Shown here: piece by piece, positions 1 to 5,500 of the stretch
How positions within the stretch are numbered: the stretch's first letter is position 1
How the letters are laid out: every line of letters begins with the position of its first letter
NCBI GenBank assembly: GCA_013214715.1
Contig: JABSSB010000228.1
Coordinates: 1-5,500, forward strand
Length of the DNA stretch: 5,500 nt
DNA from: Paracoccaceae bacterium
GTDB taxonomy: Bacteria; Pseudomonadota; Alphaproteobacteria; Rhodobacterales; Rhodobacteraceae
Reading direction: 5' to 3'
Notes under the pieces: generated by a model
Seen by the model: only the letters and a program-made list of their open reading frames with translations
What the model was told of the DNA's origin: nothing
The model's database searches: none
Program-made: the position numbers and the translations under genes

Positions 1-156
1 CATGATCTCAGTCTTTCTCTGCTCTTTTTTCGTATCTTGCGCCGCATCGTGTGTTTCGGCAACAGAAAGACGATCACTAGGTTGATGAAGCTTACAAGCA
101 ATCGCCTTAGGCGCGAATTTGTGATAATCAGGTTACCTGTAAGTATTGTTGCGATA
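1..156. other. AT-richer upstream region without a convincing gene
   Basis: No credible coding sequence is visible here. The + strand frame beginning at base 1 is open until the stop at 193-195, but its codon choice (AGG, ATA, TTA, many A/T third positions) is unlike the strongly GC3-biased genes beside it. Its ATGs at 85 and 157 have no good ribosome binding site. The stretch contains a T6 run (25-30), two perfect 11-base palindromes (103-113 and 129-139) and a candidate extended -10 (120-128). It most likely contains the control region of the membrane gene that follows. A gene could also start at the left edge on the - strand (CAT at 1-3), but nothing of it can be read. Confidence 0.5.
120..128 (+). 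promoter_or_regulatory. Candidate extended -10 promoter for the membrane-protein pseudogene
   Basis: TGTGATAAT reads as an extended -10: TG, one base, then GATAAT, which matches five of six bases of TATAAT. No TTG-type -35 lies 16-18 bases upstream, which is tolerable for an extended -10 promoter. It would start transcription near 135, about 20 bases before the ATG at 157. A second copy of the same pattern (TGCGATAAT) lies exactly 30 bases downstream at 150-158 and overlaps that ATG, so which copy acts, if either, is open. This rests on sequence pattern only. Confidence 0.3.
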
Positions 157-981
157 ATGAAGCCAAAACCTGCGCGAACGCCTGCGCCAGAGTCAACCTG
201 ACGAAACCGGGTTGGCTTCCGAAATGGTGCGCGCGGGGGAGCTTTTGCGCAACTGTCCTGCCCAGGGCGCCGATGACAGCGACTGCGTCGCGCAAAGCCG
301 CGTCATCACAGACAAACTCCGAACCCATATGAAGAATACCGGCGCGGTTTTGCGCCGGGTGCGAGCCGTCAACCGGACGCTGCGTTTTGGTGTGGCGGCG
401 GTCGGACTGGTCCTGATGATCACTTTGCTCAACATCCATTTTTTCGTGATCCGCACCCAATTGCGCCCGAAGCTGATGGTAATGCAGAGCTTTTCACGAC
501 CCAGGACCTGCCCGTGCTGCAATTCCCAAATCAATCCAGCGCGACGACCAATGCCACCGATGCGCTGCTACGCGAGGTTTGCGGTGGTCTGACAAAGGGC
601 GAAGAGATGGACAGCTTCTTCGAGCAGGCGCAGATCCGGCAGGCGTCGATCGATATCATGCTGGATGATTTCGACGTGACCGATGGGGGCGATCCTGTTC
701 TGTCTGCTCGCCTGGCTGCGCAGCCCGCTGCATACGCCTGATTTCGGGCAGACCGTGTTGCGGGCCTTTTCGGGGCCTGCGCGGGCTTTCTGGTCTCAAG
801 CCTGTTTGTGCCCTCGGGCCTGATCGTGGGGCAGACGCCGGGCAACTGGCCCGGCATATCCCTTTTGGCCTTTGTCTTTGGCTATTCCGCCGACAGCTTC
901 ATCGCGCTGCTGGAATGGGCCAATCGCAAAGTTCTGATGAGCGCGCGGGGCGAAGGCGATGACAAGGGCAAAGCCGCCTGA
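157..981 (+). pseudogene. Broken gene for an unknown multi-pass membrane protein, split by 3-4 frame changes
   Basis: I do not recognise the family. Coding-like sequence (GC-rich third positions, no nonsense codons once the frame is corrected) runs through successive frames: about 161-468, 469-688, 689-774 and 775-981. Undoing single-base changes in short runs joins them: one C missing at 466-468, one extra G at 685-689, one G missing at 772-775. Removing one A from 166-169 would add the ATG at 157 as start. The result is about 274 residues. Residues 1-75 are charged and probably cytoplasmic; a hydrophobic segment follows at about 78-97 (genome 389-451). Next comes a polar stretch with an acidic helix-like part (about 150-172), then hydrophobic segments near 178-188, 203-225 and 233-253, and a charged tail ending DDKGKAA. 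This suggests three or four membrane passes. The stop at 979-981 lies 6 bases from the convergent carB stop. Without repair no frame gives a believable product. Sequence error is the alternative to true decay. The start is uncertain because no clear ribosome binding site precedes 157. Confidence 0.6.
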
Positions 982-989
982 GCGGCTTT
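970..989. terminator. Bidirectional terminator hairpin shared by the convergent genes
   Basis: AAAGCCGC (970-977) and GCGGCTTT (982-989) form a perfect 8-bp stem around the 4-base loop CTGA. The arms end in AAA/TTT, so the structure reads the same on both strands: a GC-rich stem followed by a short T run. The TGA stop of the left-hand gene (979-981) lies mostly in the loop, and the TAA stop of carB (complement of 988-990) overlaps the stem base. The T runs are only three long, so termination may be inefficient or assisted by Rho. No other terminator-like structure separates the two genes. Confidence 0.6.
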
Positions 990-3900
990 ACGCCCCCTGA
1001 AGCGAGCGCACCTCAATCTCACCCTTGGCTTGCGCCACGATGGCGCGGGCGGCGCAATTGGATGCCGCGGCAGTGGTGAAATAGGGGATCTTGTCGAACA
1101 GCGCGACCTTGCGGATTTCCTTGCTGTCGGCCACGGCCTGCGCGTTGGTGGTGGTGTTCATCACCAGCGCAACATCGCCGTTTTTCAGCCGGTCGACAAT
1201 GTTCGGGCGCCCTTCATAGACCTTGTTCACCGCCTCGCAGGAGATACCCTGATCGTTCAGCCATTTCGCTGTGCCGCGTGTGGCCAGAATATCGAACCCC
1301 TGCGCGGCAAGCATCTGCGCGGCCTCGATCATCAACGGGCCTTTGTCCTCATCCTTGATCGAAATGAAGACAGTGCCCGAAGATGGCAGCACCATGCCGG
1401 CACCCATCTGCGCCTTCAGAAACGCCATGTCAAAGCTGCGATCCCACCCCATGACTTCACCGGTAGAGCGCATTTCCGGCCCCAGAAGCGTATCAACGCC
1501 GGGGAAGCGGGCGAACGGCATGACCGCTTCCTTGACCGAGAACCACGGCAGATCCGGATCAGCCAGCGTCATCGGATCGGCAATGGGCAGATCGGCACCG
1601 CCCAAAGCTTCGGGTGGGTAAGGATCGCGCTTGGGGAAGACAGCCAGTTTTTCGCCCGCCATCACGCGCGCTGCAATCGAGGCAATCGCGCTGTCGGTGG
1701 ATTTCGCCACGAAGGGCACTGTGCGCGAAGCGCGGGGGTTCACCTCGATCAGATAGATCTCTCCATCCTTGACCGCGAATTGCACATTCATCAGCCCGAC
1801 CACGTGCAGCGCGCGGGCCAGCGCTTCGGTCTGGCGCTCAACCTCGGCAATCACATCGGCATCCAGCGAATAGGGCGGCAGGGAACAGGCACTGTCGCCC
1901 GAATGCACGCCGGCCTCTTCGATATGCTGCATGATGCCCGCGACATGTACATCGGTCCCGTCGCAGAGCGCATCCACATCCAGTTCGACCGCGCCGCCTA
2001 GATAGCTATCAAGCAGCACGGGGCTGTCGCCGGATACGACTACGGCCTCTTTGATATAGCGTTCCAGATGGCCCATATCGCGCACGATCTCCATGGCGCG
2101 GCCGCCCAGCACATAGGACGGGCGGATCACCAGCGGAAAACCGATTTCATCGGCAATGGCCAGCGCTTCTGCATCGGTCGATGCGATCCCGTTCTTTGGC
2201 TGCTTGAGACCCAGTTGGTTGACCAGCGCCTTGAAGCGCTCGCGGTCTTCGGCGAGGTCAATGGCATCGGGGGTGGTGCCAAGGATTGGGATGCCTTCGG
2301 CTTCCAGCGCATTGGCAAGCTTCAGCGGCGTCTGCCCGCCAAACTGCACGATCACCCCATGCAATGTGCCGTTTTCCTGCTCTTTCGTCAGGATTTCCAT
2401 CACATGTTCAAAGGTCAGCGGTTCGAAATAGAGCCGATCCGAGGTGTCATAATCGGTCGAGACTGTCTCAGGATTGCAATTGACCATGATCGTCTCATAG
2501 CCGGCATCGGTCAGCGCGAAACAGGCGTGGCAGCAACAATAGTCAAATTCGATCCCTTGCCCGATACGGTTCGGGCCGCCACCTAGAATGACGACTTTCT
2601 TGCGGTCCGTCGGGCGGGCTTCGCATTCGGCTTCGCCCATGATGGGGGCTTCATAGGTCGAATACATGTAAGGTGTCTGTGCCTCGAACTCGGCGGCGCA
2701 GGTGTCGATGCGTTTGAACACGGCCTTGACGCCTGCTGAGTGGCGGCGTTTGCGGATGTCTTTTTCGGAAAAGCCCGTCAGCTTGGCCAGTCGCGCATCG
2801 GTGAAGCCCATCATCTTGAGTGTACGCAGCCCGTCCGCATCGCCGGGCAGACCATCGGCCTGCACGGCGGCCTCGGCGTCTATGATCTCGCGGATGCGAT
2901 CAAGGAACCAGGGGTCAAAGCTGGTGACCGCCTGAATGATGTCATTGTCGAGCCCGTGGCGCATGGCCTGTGCGATCACGCGCAGCCTGTCTGGCGTTTG
3001 CTGCGACAGGGCGCGGGTGATGGCCGAAACTTCCGGCGCGCCGTCAATCTCGACCTCGTCAAACCCGGTCAGCCCGGTTTCCATCGAGGCAAGCGCCTTT
3101 TGCATCGATTCGTGGATCGTGCGGCCGATGGACATCGCCTCGCCCACGGATTTCATCGCAGTGGTCAGTTCCGGCTTGGCGCCGGGGAATTTTTCAAAAG
3201 CAAAGCGCGGGATCTTGGTGACGACATAGTCAATCGTCGGCTCAAAGCTGGCCGGTGTGACCTTCGTGATGTCATTGTCCAGCTCGTCCAGCGTGTAGCC
3301 GACCGCCAGCTTGGCCGCGATCTTGGCAATCGGGAAGCCGGTGGCCTTGGATGCCAGCGCCGAAGATCGCGACACACGCGGGTTCATTTCGATCACCACC
3401 ATGCGCCCATCGGCGGGGTTGATGGCCCATTGCACATTCGAGCCGCCAGTTTCCACGCCGATCTCGCGAAGCACCGCGATCGAGCCGTTGCGCATGATCT
3501 GGTATTCCTTGTCGGTCAGCGTCAGCGCCGGTGCCACGGTGATCGAATCGCCAGTATGCACGCCCATCGGATCGACGTTTTCGATGGAGCAGACGATGAT
3601 TGCGTTATCCGCCTTGTCGCGGACAACCTCCATCTCGTATTCCTTCCAGCCCAGCAGGCTTTCATCGACCAGAATCTGATTGACCGGAGAGGCATCCATG
3701 CCCGTCCGGCAGTAATATTCATAGTCTTCGCGGTTATAGGCCACCCCGCCGCCCGTACCGCCAAGGGTAAAGGCGGGGCGGATGATGGCGGGCAGGCCGA
3801 TCTCGTCGAGTGCATCAACTGCGATTTGCACGCCTGCGTTCAAATCAACCTCGCCGCTGTCTTTCTTGGGCGCAGTGACAATGGTGGCGCGCGGGTTTTC

Positions 3901-4323
3901 CAGCCCCAGCCGATCCATCGCCTCACGGAACAGTTTGCGGTCTTCGGCCATTTCAATGGCGTCGCGCTTGGCCCCGATCATCTCGACGCCGAATTTCTCC
4001 AGCACGCCCATTTCTTCCAGCGCGAGCGAGGTGTTCAGCCCGGTTTGCCCACCCATCGTGGGCAGCAGCGCGTCGGGGCGTTCCTTTTCGATGATCTTGG
4101 CGACCGCTTCGGGCGTGATCGGTTCGATATAGGTGGCATCGGCAAGCCCGGGATCGGTCATGATCGTGGCAGGGTTGGAATTGACCAGGATCACCCGGAA
4201 GCCTTCTTCGCGCAGCGCCTTGCAGGCCTGAGCGCCGGAATAATCGAACTCGCAAGCCTGCCCGATGACGATGGGCCCGGCGCCGATGATCATGATGGAT
4301 TTGATATCGGATCTCTTGGGCAT
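988..4323 (-). CDS. carB: Carbamoyl-phosphate synthase large (ammonia-using) subunit
   Basis: Cytoplasmic CarB uses ammonia from CarA's glutamine hydrolysis, bicarbonate and two ATP to make carbamoyl phosphate for pyrimidines and arginine. The 1111-residue product is intact and similar to E. coli CarB (1073). The first ATP-grasp half (about 1-415) has R129, R182, E228, H256 and the E312/N314/R316 set. A linker domain follows (about 416-565). The second half (about 570-955) has R694, R734, E802, D810, E860/N862/R864 and E932. The MGS-like allosteric domain (about 980-1111) has K994, T1015, T1018, K1034, N1056, T1058 and T1083, matching the E. coli UMP/IMP and ornithine contacts, so feedback control is probably kept (inference). 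Insertions of about 13 (near 143-178) and 21 residues (near 892-928) explain the extra length. The start at 4323 is chosen because it begins MPKRSDIK as in E. coli, has GGAG 8 bases upstream (4332-4335), and lies downstream of a good promoter; the ATG at 4392 falls inside that promoter. carA is not adjacent. Confidence 0.98.
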   Translation of the reverse strand: MPKRSDIKSIMIIGAGPIVIGQACEFDYSGAQACKALREEGFRVILVNSNPATIMTDPGLADATYIEPITPEAVAKIIEKERPDALLPTMGGQTGLNTSLALEEMGVLEKFGVEMIGAKRDAIEMAEDRKLFREAMDRLGLENPRATIVTAPKKDSGEVDLNAGVQIAVDALDEIGLPAIIRPAFTLGGTGGGVAYNREDYEYYCRTGMDASPVNQILVDESLLGWKEYEMEVVRDKADNAIIVCSIENVDPMGVHTGDSITVAPALTLTDKEYQIMRNGSIAVLREIGVETGGSNVQWAINPADGRMVVIEMNPRVSRSSALASKATGFPIAKIAAKLAVGYTLDELDNDITKVTPASFEPTIDYVVTKIPRFAFEKFPGAKPELTTAMKSVGEAMSIGRTIHESMQKALASMETGLTGFDEVEIDGAPEVSAITRALSQQTPDRLRVIAQAMRHGLDNDIIQAVTSFDPWFLDRIREIIDAEAAVQADGLPGDADGLRTLKMMGFTDARLAKLTGFSEKDIRKRRHSAGVKAVFKRIDTCAAEFEAQTPYMYSTYEAPIMGEAECEARPTDRKKVVILGGGPNRIGQGIEFDYCCCHACFALTDAGYETIMVNCNPETVSTDYDTSDRLYFEPLTFEHVMEILTKEQENGTLHGVIVQFGGQTPLKLANALEAEGIPILGTTPDAIDLAEDRERFKALVNQLGLKQPKNGIASTDAEALAIADEIGFPLVIRPSYVLGGRAMEIVRDMGHLERYIKEAVVVSGDSPVLLDSYLGGAVELDVDALCDGTDVHVAGIMQHIEEAGVHSGDSACSLPPYSLDADVIAEVERQTEALARALHVVGLMNVQFAVKDGEIYLIEVNPRASRTVPFVAKSTDSAIASIAARVMAGEKLAVFPKRDPYPPEALGGADLPIADPMTLADPDLPWFSVKEAVMPFARFPGVDTLLGPEMRSTGEVMGWDRSFDMAFLKAQMGAGMVLPSSGTVFISIKDEDKGPLMIEAAQMLAAQGFDILATRGTAKWLNDQGISCEAVNKVYEGRPNIVDRLKNGDVALVMNTTTNAQAVADSKEIRKVALFDKIPYFTTAAASNCAARAIVAQAKGEIEVRSLQGA

Positions 4324-4381
4324 GGTCGCATCTCCACAGGCACATGTCAGGCGCAGGCGGGTCCCCGCGCAAATTGACTGC

Positions 4382-4409
4382 GTTATAGGCATGGCGTGGA
4401 AAGGTGCAA
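4382..4409 (-). promoter_or_regulatory. Predicted sigma-70-type promoter of carB
   Basis: On the - strand, TTGCAC (complement of 4404-4409) is followed after 16 bases by TATAAC (complement of 4382-4387). The -10 matches five of six consensus bases, and the -35 has the TTG core. Transcription would begin near 4375, leaving a leader of about 50 bases before the ATG at 4323. The element overlaps the alternative upstream ATG at 4392, which would therefore not be in the message. The call rests on pattern only. Confidence 0.6.
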
Positions 4410-4432
4410 GGGGGGTTTCGATACGGCTGCGC

Positions 4433-4461
4433 TTGACTTCTGGTGCATCTGACGCTCTATC
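4433..4461 (+). promoter_or_regulatory. Predicted sigma-70-type promoter of aspS
   Basis: TTGACT (4433-4438) matches five of six bases of the -35 consensus. The -10 is weak: TCTATC (4456-4461, 17-base spacer) or CTCTAT (4455-4460, 16-base spacer). A strong -35 with a loose -10 is acceptable for alphaproteobacterial housekeeping promoters. Transcription would begin near 4468, about 40 bases before the aspS ATG. Confidence 0.5.
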
Positions 4462-4508
4462 GGCGCGACCCTAGAAAACACAAACTCCCGTCAGAGGAAT
4501 TTCACCCC

Positions 4509-5500
4509 ATGCACGCCTATCGCAGCCATACCTGCGCCGCCCTGACCGCCGCCGAGGTGGGTCAGACCGTTCGTCTTTCCGGTTGGGTGCATCGCGTGCG
4601 CGATCACGGCGGTGTGCTGTTCATCGATCTGCGCGATCATTATGGCATGACGCAGGTGCTGTGTGACCCCGACAGCCCGGTCTTTGCCGAGATGGAAAAA
4701 GTCCGCTCCGAATGGTGTATCCGCATTGATGGGGATGTGAAGGCCCGCGCGCCCGAACTGGTGAACCCCAAGATACCAACCGGCGAAGTAGAGGTTTTCG
4801 TGCGCGATCTTGAAGTGCTGGGCACCGCGGATGAGTTGCCGCTGATGGTGTTTGGCGATCAGGAATACCCCGAAGAAACGCGTCTGCGCTATCGCTATCT
4901 CGACCTGCGGCGCGAGCAGATGCAGCAAAACATGACCCTGCGCTCGGATGTGGTGGCCTCGATCCGCCGTCGGATGTGGGATCAGGGGTTCCGCGAATAT
5001 CAGACGCCGATCATTACGGCCTCCAGCCCCGAAGGCGCGCGCGACTTTCTCGTGCCCTCGCGCCTTCATCCGGGCAAGTTTTATGCTCTGCCGCAAGCGC
5101 CGCAGCAGTTCAAACAGCTGATCATGGCGTCGGGCTTTGACAAATATTTCCAGATCGCGCCCTGTTTCCGCGACGAAGACCCGCGCGCTGACCGCTCGCC
5201 CACGGATTTCTACCAGCTGGATATGGAGATGTCCTTTGTCACCCAGCAGGACGTCTTTGACACCGTCCAGCCGGTCATCACGGGCGTCTTCGAGGAATTC
5301 GGCAAGGGCCGCGCGGTCGATCAGGACTGGCCACAGATTTCTTACAAGGATGCCGCACTTTGGTATGGCTCCGATAAACCCGACCTGCGCAACCCGATCA
5401 AGATGCAGGTCGTGTCCGAGCATTTCCGTGGCTCCGGCTTTGCGATCTTTGCCAAGCTGCTGGAGCAGGACGGCACCGAGATTCGTGCCACCCCCGCGCC
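4509..5500 (+). CDS. aspS: Aspartyl-tRNA synthetase, 5' part (runs off the right edge); probably non-discriminating
   Basis: This cytoplasmic class IIb synthetase activates aspartate with ATP and loads it on tRNA. The visible 330 codons (plus 2 bases) are a little over half of the usual ~590 residues. They cover the OB-fold anticodon-binding domain (about 1-105, with SGWVHRVRDHGG at 24-35), the hinge, and the start of the catalytic core. Recognisable there are RYRYLDLRR (127-135), the flipping-loop region PEGARDFLVPSR (174-185), QAPQQFKQL (196-204) and motif 2, FRDEDPRADR (220-229), with R221. YGSDKPDLRNP (286-296) is also typical. The bacterial GAD insertion and motif 3 would lie beyond the edge. 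H33 and L84 align with E. coli L30 and N82, positions reported to set tRNA-Asp versus tRNA-Asn choice; the residues here suggest a relaxed enzyme that also makes Asp-tRNA-Asn for GatCAB (inference). The start at 4509 has AGAGGA at 4493-4498, 10 bases upstream, slightly far but good. No frame damage is seen. Confidence 0.97.
   Translation, partial: MHAYRSHTCAALTAAEVGQTVRLSGWVHRVRDHGGVLFIDLRDHYGMTQVLCDPDSPVFAEMEKVRSEWCIRIDGDVKARAPELVNPKIPTGEVEVFVRDLEVLGTADELPLMVFGDQEYPEETRLRYRYLDLRREQMQQNMTLRSDVVASIRRRMWDQGFREYQTPIITASSPEGARDFLVPSRLHPGKFYALPQAPQQFKQLIMASGFDKYFQIAPCFRDEDPRADRSPTDFYQLDMEMSFVTQQDVFDTVQPVITGVFEEFGKGRAVDQDWPQISYKDAALWYGSDKPDLRNPIKMQVVSEHFRGSGFAIFAKLLEQDGTEIRATPA

Larger units (their letters stand above)
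4324..4508. promoter_or_regulatory. Divergent carB-aspS intergenic control region
   Basis: This 185-base gap separates the two divergent start codons. It holds one promoter for each gene, with the two -35 elements back to back and 23 bases apart (between 4409 and 4433). The carB leader is about 50 bases and contains a small GC hairpin (GCGG at 4357-4360 with CCGC at 4365-4368) of doubtful meaning. The aspS leader is about 40 bases and unstructured by eye. I see no leader peptide, T-box or riboswitch-like fold, and no repeat long enough to call an operator. Confidence 0.7.

Noticed and set aside
1..3. A possible ATG on the - strand at the left edge, reading out of the window
   Set aside because: Only one codon is visible and no clear ribosome binding site precedes it.
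1..195. A + strand frame open from the left edge to 195 (possible 3' end of an upstream gene)
   Set aside because: Codon use is unlike the neighbouring genes and no motif is visible. The open frame is short enough to be chance, although the left edge prevents a firm decision.
689..774. A programmed frameshift as explanation for the frame changes in the membrane gene
   Set aside because: Three or four changes in alternating directions, without a slippery heptamer or a clear downstream stimulator, do not fit recoding. Decay or sequence error is simpler.
128..857. Open frames on the - strand across the broken membrane gene (128-460, 193-534, 531-857)
   Set aside because: The - strand translations are Arg/Ala/Pro-rich without hydrophobic or domain structure. 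The + strand frames carry the coding-like codon use and membrane segments.
1030..2586. Further open frames on the + strand (1030-2001 and 2068-2586) opposite carB
   Set aside because: These are the same antisense artefact: no ribosome binding site, no family resemblance, and complete overlap with conserved carB.
2740..4377. A 545-codon open frame on the + strand, antisense to carB, with many His, Asp and Arg residues
   Set aside because: It is a mirror of carB codon bias in GC-rich DNA. The translation is low-complexity-like with no recognisable domain, and carB on the other strand is unmistakable.
4374..4379. A second TTGACT (+) in the carB-aspS gap that resembles a -35
   Set aside because: No -10-like hexamer lies 16-18 bases downstream. 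The copy at 4433-4438 is better placed for aspS.
4491..5423. A 310-codon open frame on the - strand opposite aspS
   Set aside because: It lies entirely antisense to a highly conserved synthetase gene, with composition expected from its codon bias and no recognisable motif.

Overview
The window looks like chromosomal DNA from an alphaproteobacterium, most likely a Rhodobacteraceae/Roseobacter-type organism. It is GC-rich with strong G/C third positions. The carbamoyl-phosphate synthase large subunit is about 1111 residues with an extra loop before its C-terminal regulatory domain. The aspartyl-tRNA synthetase has an alphaproteobacterial-looking motif 2 region and anticodon-domain residues of the non-discriminating kind. 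This placement rests on remembered family features, not on a search.

Layout. Positions 1-156 are an AT-richer stretch with no convincing gene; it holds a candidate extended -10 and two short perfect palindromes. Positions 157-981 (+) carry a membrane-protein gene of unknown family. It can be read as one protein of about 274 residues only if three or four single-base indels, each in a short homopolymer run, are undone, so it is called a probable pseudogene (or a cluster of sequence errors). An 8-bp-stem hairpin at 970-989 overlaps the stop codons of this gene and of the convergent carB, and can serve as a shared bidirectional terminator. Positions 988-4323 (-) are an intact carB. The 185-base gap 4324-4508 holds back-to-back promoters for carB and aspS. 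Positions 4509-5500 (+) are the first 330 codons of aspS, which runs off the right edge.

How the genes relate. CarB makes carbamoyl phosphate for pyrimidine and arginine synthesis; its glutaminase partner CarA is not in the window. AspS charges tRNA-Asp and, judged by two anticodon-domain residues, probably also tRNA-Asn. That would tie it to a GatCAB amidotransferase encoded elsewhere. The two are core housekeeping genes transcribed divergently from a compact shared regulatory region. I see no mobile element, CRISPR array, RNA gene, toxin-antitoxin pair or defence system. The main points for follow-up are the broken membrane gene, the stop-codon terminator and the AspRS specificity signature.
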